Below are positions 1-10,780 of a DNA stretch of 64,000 nt, piece after piece. Numbering within the stretch: position 1 is the stretch's first letter; every line of letters starts with the position of its first letter. The stretch comes from Hormiphora californensis. Lineage: Eukaryota > Ctenophora > Tentaculata > Cydippida > Pleurobrachiidae. The position numbers and the translations under genes are program-made. Under the pieces are notes generated by a model. It saw nothing but the letters and a program-made list of their open reading frames with translations, did not search any database and was not told where the DNA came from. Where the stretch lies: assembly GCA_020137815.1 (NCBI GenBank), contig CM035361.1:3610413-3674412 (forward strand). Direction: 5' to 3'.

Positions 1-3000
1 GTGGGAACTTGTCTGTCGAGACGAGAATTTTCAAGTTAATTACTCCAATTGCACTGAACTTCTTCCATGCACTTCCCCGACAAGCTTAGAGGTAATATCA
101 CTCACTTTAGTCACTTTAGGTTGTTCGAAGCTGTAGAAGATCAGATCCTCTGCTGCAACAGGGTCATCGCCTCGTGCGAACACCCTTCAGGTTTATCTCT
201 CAGCCAGTCCAGCACTGAGTTGTTGTTCCTCCTACTGTAACCTTGAACAGGAGGTTCATCCGGGATTTCCTTGAAGTGCTTCGTAAGGGCCCGTTTGAAA
301 CTCTCGAACTTGTCAATGCGGCTGAGCTCTGCTGGGATACTGTTCCACAGCTTCGGTCCTATGACCGCAAAGGACTCGTCATAGAGTGTTTGGTTTGCAC
401 TCGATCCTGTCTTGGTCATTGGTGGTACGACTGCCTTGATCCCTGTCCGACCTTTGTCTTTAAACTGTATCTGGAGATCATTGCTGACTTGTCTGTTGTG
501 CAGCTTCCACATATGAATCACAATGTAACGCTCTCGTCTTCTTTGGAGAGACATCATGTTGAGCTTTGACAACCTGCTCCAATAGTCTAGCCCCTTCGTA
601 CCATCGATCCTCTTTGTGAAGCTTCTCTGGACCGCTTCTAGGGTTTGAATGTCCCCGATTTTTGAGGGGTGCCAGAGTGGGCATGCATACTCCAGAAGGC
701 TTCGCACCAGGCTTTTGTAGAGGGTAAGCATCGGCTGGGTTTCTCTTGTCTCGAAGACGCTAAACACCCATGCTGCCTTTTTCCTCCCGCTTTCTGCAAC
801 TTTTCCAATGTGCTTCTTCCACTTCAGATCAGCTGTTATCACCACTCCTAGATCCCTCAGGTCCTCCTTTGCTTCGAGCACCCCTGCTGCCGTCTCATAC
901 GAAAACATCGCGTTTGAGAGAGGTAACTCCTGTATACCTTCTACGGCTGCTTTCTCCTCTTTGCTTCGCTTTATTCCACTATGTCTCATCAGCTCGAATT
1001 TATCCTGGTGGAGGTTCATGTTGTTCTTCTCCGACCATGCTATCACTGCATTCAGGTCTCTTTGCAGTACTGTCACGTCTTCTTCTCCTCTGATACTCTT
1101 CAATAGGCGGGTATCATCAGCAAAACACCTTATTGAACTGCCTTTCACGACGGATGCTATGTCTGTGATGTATATTATGAAGAGAATGGGTCCTAGTACT
1201 GACCCCTGGATAACCCCGCTTCTCACTAGTGCCACTAGCGACTTGACACCATTTACCGCTACTCTCTGCCTCCTTCCACTCAGAAATATGGCTTTTAGAA
1301 TTAAATTTTATATTGATTCGGCCGTAAATATTTAGCCCTTCCCCTGATATATCGAAAACTTATTTAACCTGTCAAATATTTAATATTTATCTTTATAGCT
1401 TGATATAGGAGAAAGGGTTGGTTCCTCAACTACAAGTTCTGCTATAGTTACCAGTTCGAGTCAACTTTACGCGAATAAAAAGGTTAGTTAATTAAATTAG
1501 TGATTCACTAATAGTTAATACATCGACCTAATTTGTACTAATTGTTCACTAGTTAAATTTACATAACTATATTTAATTGATGGATTTGAAATTAAATAAA
1601 AATTGTTTTCCAGGAGACGCTGAATTGTCCTACTAGCAGTGGGAATGTAACGGTGAAGTGTGACGGATGCACGGGACAGAAAATTGTTTTGAGTAATTCA
1701 TGCGAACCCCAGGTACACACATAATGTAACAGTGGCATAAGTTTTGTCCTGAAGACTCAGTTTCGGTAGTATTGATTCATAACAAAACAGTTATTATATG
1801 TAGTTTTGATTCATAACTATAGTTTCATAAGAAATTTCTATCTAGGTTTGCGTGGCAGAGGGTTCCACTAAAACCATTGAATCAGCAGCGTGGTATGGGG
1901 AGGACAAATTCAGTGACACCAAACTGATCATTAGCCTGACAGGTAGTACACAACTAAACTTTTACAGTTTTTAGTACAGTCGGACCCTCGGGGCAAAGGG
2001 TGTCCGCTAAATCGGGGTCAAATACTGTTAATTTTCTTTATCGGGAGAAGATTATCCTTCCGTTCGCGTTAAATCGGGGTCCGACAATTTCCTGCCAAAT
2101 GCACTGAAAATTTTCCGGAGGGATCATGAGCCCTAAAATTAGTAGCATTTGGGTGAACAGTTATTCAATCATGCAGGTGTGTTCAATTACTCGCATGGCC
2201 AATCTGTGGCATGCCCCTATGGGGGGTCAATAAAAGTAACTTGCGTGGATGGGAACTTAGATTTGGATTATGGAAACTGTACCAAGGCGCCCAAGTGTCC
2301 TTCGATTGCTTCCTACACTCTTCCACCGCTAAAAGTAAGAATTAAATTACATGGTGTTAATATTTGATAAATAATAATGTTACATGTTACGTATTGTAAA
2401 TATAGATTAGTTAACAGTTACATTTGTTAATTAACGCATTTTACAATAACCCATTAATTTATTAAATCATACTATTATTAAAGCAAATAGGGAAATGATG
2501 GGTGATGGTTTTTTTACCAAATATGGCACAAAATTCCTGGAAATGGCCTTTTGCGCGTGTTGTTCCTAGAGCTAGAGGGACCCTGGCAACCTGCCAGCTT
2601 GAGCCTTAAACTGCACGTGCATCCTTGATTCATCTCTCTGCCGGTTGTGTGACTGATCGTTTGCTCGATTTGATCTGTTCACCCCCTGTTCACCACGTTT
2701 CGTGAACATGACTACTCAACTTCAACACAATCGCCAGCGAGTTTGGAGGAGCCATATGTCCCAAACTGGCGCTGATGCCTATAGACTACGTGATAGAATC
2801 CTACAAAAGAGGTGATTATTATTCAAAAAATGTTGTCAACACACGTAATAACAAAGTATCAATGGCACTAATAAGAAATGGCAGTAATACGTGAAAGTAT
2901 TTTGAAAATGTGCTCCTTCATAAAATACTTCAGGACACGTGGTTTTTCTGTCGAAAGAATCGCTGTGGTTAATTTACCTGATAAATTTACTGATTTAAAA

Positions 3001-6000
3001 AATTTCAAATGATACTACACTATTTGCTTAGTTTACTGTATGACCATTGACCATCCCCGACATTCGCCCGTAGGGCGAGCGGGCTTACTAGTATTACTAA
3101 TATATGTGTTAATTACCATTAATTAAATATTACTAATATATGTGTGTAACCTTAGGGCGAGGTCTCGTTCAGTACAGTGTTTGCAGGGGAAACAGCTGCC
3201 GTGAAATGTCCTGTTAACCCCGGGAAGAGAATTACCAGGAAATGTAATAAATATGTGAGTAAAACCATCATCATCATCAATGTTTTCTAGTTCCAAATAG
3301 TCATTACCAATGGTAGGCGGACTCTAGTGCTAACGGACTCTATATCTAAACCCAAGGAGGACTCTATATCTAACCCTAACCTTTACACTAACCCCTAAAC
3401 TCGAACTCAAATAACAGCCCTAACACTTCTAAATGAGTATAGAGGCACAGCGAACTCTCGTTTCCGGCCTGACGGCCGAAATCTCGACTTCGCTTTTCGT
3501 GATTTTAGCACTAGAGTCCGCTTACCATTACTACGGTATTACCGCAATGTACTGTTATGATATAGGACCGCTGGATTTGTAAGGTTAGCTAAGGGTAAAA
3601 TATAAAGGAATTATGCAGTAGGTAATTACCAATTATTTACCATTAATTGCACATTAATTATTTATTTCTCTTCCAGGGTGAGTGGGATGAGGAAGATGCG
3701 AGTTTGTGTGAGCAAGGTCCCTGCCCATCAGTCATCTTCATCAAAAACAATGTGACTTTTGAAAGCGGTGACACACAGCCAGGTACACACAACTTTCTCA
3801 ATCGCTAATACAGTCGGACCCCGATTTAGGGACACCCTCGGGGGAAAGGCTCTTGTCCACTAAATCGGGGTGTCCACTAAATCGGGTTCAAATAATGTTA
3901 ATTTTCGTATATCGGGGGGAAAAAATCTTGTCCCTAAATCGGGGTGCCACTAAATCGGGGGCCCCTAAATCGGGGTCCGACTGTATATAGCTCTCTCTGA
4001 ATTAACGTTTCTCTATTATTTCAAACTTTAATTGATTCCCATATCAGGTAAGGGGGTATTATACAAATAAAGTTTGTCCAATTCTCTTTTCAGGAGAGAA
4101 ATCTAGTCCAGAATGTTCTGCGGGAGATTATGAGTTGATTGGAATGTGTGATCCTGCCTCTAACCAGGGAGGATGTGGAACTCAGCAGTGTAACAAGGAA
4201 ACTGGAGTTTATGGGGAGGCTGATTTTAGCAGTTGTCAGTTTAATTGCACTTATCAAGGCATTCAAATCCTTCATTTGTCACACAGTGAGTGATAACTGT
4301 ACAGATGTAATTAATTTAATATTAATTAACTTGTTGAATCAACTTACTCCCAAAGTACATTAATCTCTCGGGAAGTTATTTAATGCTAGAATTGTTAGTT
4401 AAAACCCGCCAAAACCCCCCAAATACTGTTAAACTTTTAAACATACCACCGTTCTGAAATACCAACTTCTACTTACCGCTAGTTTCTGTAAAGGGATGTA
4501 TGAGAAGCAACGGTGTAATTGGACAGCAGTGGATCAGCTGTAAAAACAGTGTCACAGTTTCCAGTGGATGTGTTACAATGGAGTGTCCGGTAAGTGTTAC
4601 CATGTAGTTACCATGCAGTTACCATTTAGTTACCATGGTTACCATGTAGTTACCATGGTTACAACAAAACCCACTTACTCCATCACCCATGGTTACGCAA
4701 ATGCTGCCTGAAATGAACTTTGCTTATTTCTAACGCGTTTTAATTTCAGTATAAAGGGGGATCAAAGTGCTTGGCGGACGTGTCTGAGCTGGGCAGCCTT
4801 AGTACTGAAGATCTGCTAAATGATGGAGATAGCTTTATAAATGGAGTTAATCTGGAGGATACGGAAGCAAAAACTAAAACTGGAGCACTTGTCAGCGTCA
4901 TTTTGTCCAAAAGTTCAACTACAACGGATGACAGTACTGCATCTGAAACCAGGTTATCAATTGTCGAAATAGTAACTAACTAAACAGTAAACTTTGAACA
5001 AGTCTATCCGCTAACTAATTCATAAACTATGATTATTCAAAAATATCAATTTTAATTATTATTTAATATTTAAAATACTGCAGTCAGAGTTCAAAGAAGA
5101 AGATTTCTAAGTTGGTTGACAAAGTTTCAATGAGACTGGCGGACAGTGAGGGATCTATAGAATCTGATGGAGTGGTGATGATTGGAACTAAAAATACAAC
5201 TTCATCCTTTCTAACAAACTCAGGTATTGCATTTTTATTTTATTAGTTTAATCAATACACCAACAATGCAATTCCTTCACGTGCTGCTATAAAGTGTTGT
5301 TATTCGTGCTATACATGAATTATAAGACCCATGATTATTGAATCACATACTATTAATTTGTGATGTATACAGGTATTAGCGGGACTGGTTTTAATGGGAG
5401 TATTGGACTATCTGTATATTCAAGTGTGGACCTGTTTCAGGTAACATACAATTAATTGAACCTTAAATTAAAATTACATATTACTAGAACACGTATACGT
5501 TTGGGGGGAAGTAATTTTGATATCTCCTTCTGGTGATTAACACATACACACACGCCCTCTGTACAACAGTTTAATGGGGAATCTCACACATACACGGGCA
5601 GAACTCGGAGAGATTAATTAGTATTCTGAATAATGTTAAATTATTACTAGAACACGTATACGTTTTATAAAGTTTTTTAAAAGCACCTAAACTAACTCAC
5701 TAATAATAATAATAATAATAATATAAGTTTTTGTATACCGCCCAGGCAAAACAGGGCCAGCAAACTGAATTTTGACTGACACTGCTCAGCGTCAGAGCGG
5801 TATCCCTAAATTATAACACCTTCCTTACTTATGACACACACTATTAAAATCTGGATTTAAACACACCATAGATAGACTTTTATTGATGAAAATACGGGCC
5901 TCATAAAAAACGAACCAACTTAGATAGGCATAAAAATGCTCTCACACTGAATAAGCTAAATTACAAAGTCAGCAGCTCTCATGCTACTCAAAGACAGCAG

Positions 6001-9000
6001 CTCTCAAAGCTATTAAAAAGTCAGCAGCTATTACTGCAAGCCCGGTAAATGTAATGAGGAATAACACTGTCTAAATAAACGTCTGCCTAAGGGGAACACT
6101 AAACCCAGACCAGAACAGAACCAGTGACAATTTATACCCACGTCATTGTCAATGATTCACGTTGATTAATTTCAGGCTAAGAACACATCTGGTGAAATCC
6201 TGGGGAGTGGTAGTGTGAAAAGTGTGACAACGGAGTTTGATAGCAGTGACATTGTCATCAATATAACGTTTCCAAACATTGAAAATCTTCGAGGGAAATC
6301 ACCCAAAACCGCAAATCTCAGGTATCAGTCAGGTATCAGGTATCAGCAAATCTGACGTATCAGCCAATCTCAGGTATCAGTAAGGTATCAGCCAGTCTCA
6401 GGTATCAGCCTTTTGGTAATCTGCGGAATCAGTTATGATCTAGACCTGAAACCTAAGCCTTGACTGAAAACTGAGGCCACCCAGTACTTCTAATTTCTAT
6501 ATCTTAGCAGTATTTTTTAAACAAACTTCAAATAACACCTTGTCTGCTTCCTAGTGGATACAACTGCAAGTTTTATGATCCAGACACTGGAGACTGGTTA
6601 GATGAAGGATGCACTCTGATCTCTACTGACACATCGCTGGTTTGCCAGTGCACCCATCTTACAAGCTTTGCTGTGTTGGTTAGTATTTCTTGTAATTGTA
6701 TTGATGGCTTTGTTGTGTTGGTACGTTGTGCGTAGATATTCGAATATCTCAAGGGGTTCCAATTTGTATTCATCATGTAGATTTTCTACATAGCTACAAA
6801 GAAAGTTGGGCGTATTTTGTTTAACATATTATTACCTGATTGACGATTGTTACAAGATACACCATATATTGACAAATATTTGTTTCAGGTAAGTCTAACG
6901 GCAGTGGTTGACGACGAGTCTCAATCAATAGCCAGTGAGGTACTACTAATCGTCAGTTCCGTCTGCTTGCTTCTGTCCCTGGTCGCCATTCTACCATTCA
7001 GGTACATATTTAGTATTTACATCAAGAACCGACCGAATCAGGAAATACTGGTCCCTGATTAGCTGTTAACCAGTCACGTGACCTTTTCCTAATTTTTTTT
7101 GGTGTGTTCTACCCCTTGCACGTTTCACCAACATCATGTCGAGTGTTCTATCAATTTTAAACTTCCGGACTATTTAAACTTTTGATTATCACGGTCGCTT
7201 GTAGTGGGAAAACGGTAATGGAAAACGGAGATACAGTAAGACGACGCGCAACCGTGGCCAATCAGGGCGCTAGTACGTGCTGAACACATGCACTTTTTGC
7301 CGCGCGTTATGGCAACGTGCGGTCCCATTACTGTATTTCCATTACGGTACTACGACTACAAGCAGCACTGAAACGCTTATAACGTATCTCACAACAGGCG
7401 CCTGAGATCTCGGGAGATAGTACGGATCCATGTTAACTTCATTATTTCCAATCTTATTGCTACGGGTTCATTTTTAGCGCTGGATAACGCCACCGGAACT
7501 GGGTGTTTGGTGGCAACTTTCATCACACACACTGCCTGGTTGGTAAGTGGAAATATTTTACTGTATATTTTTAGTTAAACATGCAACGTTGTTTTAGCAA
7601 CATATCTGAATCTTTGAATCTTCACTCATATTATATCAATTACTATTTGGTTTATTAAACATTTAGCCTCTATATTATAATACCCCTCCAGCTCTAATTT
7701 CCCCTACTTTCACCCTCCAGCTCTAATTTCCCCCATTTTCAGTCTGTTTTCGGGTGGATGATAGTGGAAGGAAGTACAATGTACAAACAAACTGTGCTCG
7801 CTATCAAAAACTATGGAAAGAAAACTAAAAACTACGTTCTCAAATGTGCCATTGCTGTATATGGTAATATATTTTAAGAAATAACTCAAGTCTTATTTGA
7901 ATGGCGCGTTCATGATAATAAGGTTTGATGACACAATGTATGCGGGGGAACAGTCTCAGCTGTTACGGCTATTTGCCACTGAGACCTGAGATCTCAGGGC
8001 TAAACAGATCTCAGGGATGTATACAACCTTGACCTGAACCTGAGGTTTAGTCAGTTTCCCCCTGTGTCTATAACGTAACCCTTCGTTTCAGGTTGTTCTC
8101 TCCTCCTCCCTACCCTTGGCTTAATCCTTCATTACTCCACCCCTGGATTTCTCTACACCAGCCCAAGCGATGATACCTGCTTCCTAGATACCCCGGTGGC
8201 ACTATCAACTCTGTTCTTAACCCCTCTTTATCTCACATTGAGTGGGGTTATCTATATCTTTATTAGGTACAGTATAATATCCCTTTAATATCTCTCGATC
8301 TGTTCCCGCCGATCTCTCGATCTGTTCCCGCTGCTCAAATTGCTATTTAACATTTTTCAATACTAACTTTGGTTACAAAGTCACCCCTATTAACATTTTT
8401 CAATATGTTTAACCAGGTCCTAAACTTTCCTTAAACCTCAGGGTCAGTAGTGTGGTACTAAAAACTGGGAAGTCTGGCGGCAAAGACCTTCAAATCCGAC
8501 AGCGGCAATTCCGAGCTCTTGCATCAATAGCAACGGTCACAGGATTAGCGTGGGTGTTTGCTCCCTTTGTGCTGATTGGGAATACTGGAAATAAAACTGT
8601 AGCTTCCGTATTTCAGTGGATCTTCCTAATAATTCTTGGTCTTCAGGTATAACTTTTTATCCACTATTGGGGCTATCTTCCACTGAGACCTGAGATCTCA
8701 GATTTCAGGGACGCGTCCCCAAAGTTTGCAAACTTGATTTTATGGGTATAATTGAGTCAGACAGTTTCACTGGGGAAAAACAGTCGTTCCTGAACCTCAG
8801 GTTTAGGCCACGGCTATTATAATTGTCCAGTGAGATATGACAATAGTGTAAAAACAACAATGTATTGCAGGGTGTAGTTGTGTTTATTGTCCAAGTGGTC
8901 CTCAATGATGAAGTCAGGAAATCCTGGACAACTGTTTATAGTGGATCGCAACTTGAACGATCACTTCGCTCATTTACCAACTCTATTCGTGTAAGTATTA

Positions 9001-9511
9001 CTAGGTTGCAGGAACCGACCGAATCAGGAAATACTGGTCCCTGATTGGCTGATAACCAGTCACGTGACCTAAATAACGAGTTCTGATTGGTTGTTTACTT
9101 GTTTTGGTCGGTTCCTGCTAGGTCGTTACTATATCGAGTATTAAATACACTGCAGATAACTTTAATGCTCAATAATCAATAATCTGTTTCATGATGTCTC
9201 ATGAGCCACTATAAACCCTTTATAAATTCCGACAGTTCAAGACGTCAGGGGCAGGGATTCTGTTTATTTATTGATTTAGTTCGATACGTCACTAAACCCT
9301 ATATTGATTCCTACAGTTCAAGACGTCAGGGTACACCGGTGGAAATAAAAAGGATGAAGTTGGTTTCGTTGATAGATCCTCGGTTCACAATGTTGACAAT
9401 AACGAAATTGCCGAGTACCAGGATTCTGGTGAGGTTGCCACGACAACCAAAATTGATGACGTAAACAATGACGTCACGATTAGTGAAGAAAGAGATGTTG
9501 TTAGCATTTGA
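1..9511 (+). CDS. adhesion G-protein-coupled receptor (3' 20 exons; 5' end outside window)
   Basis: Adhesion-family (B2) GPCR of the plasma membrane: a cysteine-rich ectodomain, an autoproteolytic GAIN/GPS region and seven membrane segments. Exons joined by GT-AG sites in consistent phase: 1-91, 1614-1712, 1846-1942, 2177-2334, 3156-3254, 3677-3782, 4094-4285, 4483-4589, 4750-4952, 5084-5223, 5373-5440, 6176-6321, 6555-6678, 6889-7001, 7398-7542, 7743-7863, 8092-8266, 8442-8646, 8871-8990, 9317-9511 (TGA), about 900 residues here. Exon 13 holds the GPS: cysteines around DWLDEGC, then CQCTHLTSFAVL, with canonical cleavage between HL and T. Exons 14-19 give TM1-TM7, including the class-typical FGWMIVEG at TM3 and a TM7 ending NDEVRKSW. 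The last exon is an acidic hydrophilic tail. The Cys-rich exons 1-8 match no domain I can name. The reading frame is open throughout, so the gene looks intact. The ligand is unknown. Confidence 0.9.
100..1320 (-). mobile_element. 5'-truncated non-LTR retrotransposon (CR1/Jockey-like LINE)
   Basis: An open frame at 141-1235 on the minus strand, extending upstream to about 1310, encodes the C-terminal half of a LINE reverse transcriptase: FLSGRRQR, then QGSVLGPILF, the catalytic FADD box, a thumb region and a typical C-terminal segment (YACPLWHP, LWNSIPAEL). Motifs before the fingers and the whole endonuclease are missing, so it is a dead 5'-truncated copy. Just beyond the stop, at about 104-119, is a short tandem of ACTAAAGTG, the kind of 3' tail seen in CR1-like elements. 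It lies in antisense in a GPCR intron, starting within about 10 bp of the splice donor at 92. Clade assignment is from motif style only. Confidence 0.85.
1977..2087. mobile_element. pogo-like MITE, 'cagtcggacc' family, degraded copy
   Basis: Starts CAGTCGGACC and ends GGGTCCGACA, with repeated AAATCGGGGTC inside. Better copies in this window are flanked by TA duplications, as for pogo/Tc1-type non-autonomous elements. It lies in a GPCR intron. Confidence 0.65.
2467..3091 (+). mobile_element. non-autonomous Helitron, copy 1
   Basis: Begins TCATACTA after a host A, and ends CTAG before a host T, as Helitrons do. About 8 bp before the end is the hairpin CCCG-tagggcgag-CGGG, nearly identical to the end of the copy at 43766-44364. 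Between the ends is one short open frame (2708-2815, 35 aa, rich in R and Q, with YRLRDR) that loosely resembles the longer frame in the second copy. There is no Rep or helicase domain. It lies in a GPCR intron. Confidence 0.75.
3312..3536. mobile_element. 225-bp MITE-like element with 20-bp inverted ends
   Basis: The left end GGTAGGCGGACTCTAGTGCT pairs with the right end AGCACTAGAGTCCGCTTACC. The interior has CTAACCCTAACC-type telomere-like words. A second copy, about 95% alike by eye, is at 21399-21613. It lies in a GPCR intron. Confidence 0.7.
3811..3983. mobile_element. pogo-like MITE, well-preserved copy
   Basis: CAGTCGGACCCCGATTTA at the left is the inverse of the right end TAAATCGGGGTCCGACTG. 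Both flanks are TA, giving a TA target duplication. The interior is repeated ACTAAATCGGGG. No coding capacity. Confidence 0.8.
7026..7083. mobile_element. 5' half of the 109-bp hAT-like MITE
   Basis: Matches the first half of the 'caggaaccgacc' family (complete copies at 9009-9117, 20227-20335 and elsewhere) up to the internal CACGTGACC, then stops. It sits 25 bp past the splice donor of GPCR exon 14, inside the intron. Confidence 0.6.
7944..8062. repeat. foldback repeat with GAGACCTGAGATCTCAG core
   Basis: GGGGGAACAGTCT at the left is roughly inverted at the right as AGTCAGTTTCCCCC, around a palindromic core GAGACCTGAGATCTC. Related pieces lie at about 8670-8815, 21290-21395, 22470-22520, 33115-33210 and 33290-33355. 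Boundaries are approximate. Confidence 0.5.
9009..9117. mobile_element. hAT-like MITE (109 bp) with 8-bp duplication
   Basis: Inverted ends CAGGAACCGACC / GGTCGGTTCCTG enclose a central CAGTCACGTGACC. Flanks CTAGGTTG and CTAGGTCG are an 8-bp target duplication with one change, the size expected for hAT transposons. It lies in the last GPCR intron. Confidence 0.8.
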
Positions 9512-9716
9512 AATGTATATAGAACTTCAACAACGAGATACCAAATTATTTGACTATTATAAGTTATGGTATGAAAGCTGATTTATTGTTTGTACAATTC
9601 TAATAAGAACATGTTTTTTGTTAATATTTAGCTAACTATTATTAGCTGTTTTTGATTTGAAGGTTATATTCTGGCAACAATTATATGACGAGTTTTAGTT
9701 TGAGAAAAACGTAGTT

Positions 9717-9873
9717 CAATCGGACCCCGATTTAGTGAAATCCTCGGGGGAAAGGGTTTTGTCCACTAAATCGGGGTGTCCACTAAATAGGGGTCAAATA
9801 CTGTTAATTTCCTATATCGTGGGAAGATTATCCTGCCACTAAATTGGGGTGGCACTAAATCGCGGTCCGACTG
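9717..9873. mobile_element. pogo-like MITE downstream of the GPCR gene
   Basis: Left end CAATCGGACCCCGATTTA (one base off the family), right end GGTCCGACTG followed by TA, with repeated CACTAAATCGGGG inside. It is the same family as 3811-3983. Confidence 0.7.
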
Positions 9874-10089
9874 TATCTACAATCTACTGGTGCAGCAGTT
9901 TACAAATCAGAATGTCTGCAGTATCTTGCATTTTCAACGACATTTTAATTCGGTTCCCTATTTTTGGGAATTAGCTCGCACTATTTTTCAGTCTGGCCCT
10001 ATTGAGGCCTGACTGTACCTAATTGTTCATTTTTTTAAATCCGCTCGTACAAAGCTCACGTGTTTATTTAAGTTTAACTGATGTAATGT

Positions 10090-10184
10090 TTGGTGACATT
10101 GACACCTAGTGCGTGCGAGATCGAGGTCGCGCAGCGACCGAGATCGAGCTCAATCTTGGTCGAGCACGGTGTCTATGTCACCAA
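10090..10184. mobile_element. 95-bp Mutator-like MITE with 9-bp duplication
   Basis: Inverted ends TTGGTGACATTGACACC / GGTGTCTATGTCACCAA are flanked on both sides by ATGTAATGT, a perfect 9-bp target duplication. The interior has the palindrome TCGGTCGCTGCGCGACC (read either way), which recurs in the 543-bp element at 36699-37241. Confidence 0.8.
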
Positions 10185-10780
10185 ATGTAATGTTAGCTAA
10201 TAAAAACACCAGTTAGTATAATTAGCTAACTACCGACCTCATGAGCTAACTACCTCATGTGGTTTGGTCTTGGGAGAAAGAGATAAAGCAGTTAAAAATA
10301 GAAGCAGAAACATGTTTAACAATTTCTCCCTGTTTTCTTTAAGTACCAGTACTTAAGTAATTAGATATCGTCTCTCACAGTGGTTCTCCGTCATATTGGC
10401 CGACCACATACAGCTCGAGTTGCCTAAAAATTTTAGCGGTCGTACTTGTAGACCTCGTCGTAGTTTAGCTGCTTATAAACACAAATTCAATTTAGGCCGG
10501 AAAGCTCAAATCATCTTTTGTCTAATACAGGTCATAGAGATCCTAAGCCCGTTTTGTTTGGAGCTCCTGACAGCAATTGTGGTTAAAGACATTGGTCAAG
10601 ACAAGACAAAGCGCGGGTATATGATCTTTAGTTGCTATATTGTCTTTTGAGGCATGGTCATTGCTCAGTATTGGGCATCTATTGTACCCATTCGTTGCTT
10701 TGAGAACCTCATAAAATCCTCCGTATCATTTGTAAAACCTTCTATATAGTGCAGTTTGTGTGTACAGCGTGCGTGTTAAC

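Larger units (their letters stand above)
9512..10780. other. intergenic stretch between GPCR and secreted gene
   Basis: Holds the 3' flank of the GPCR, the two MITEs listed here and AT-rich DNA. An open frame of 84 codons at 10396-10650 resembles nothing I know and has no supporting splice or homology evidence. The promoter of the following gene presumably lies in 10200-10780, but I see no clear element. Confidence 0.5.

Noticed and set aside
808-1335. Plus-strand open frame of 175 codons
   Set aside because: It is the antisense shadow of the LINE reverse transcriptase; the minus-strand frame has real RT motifs.
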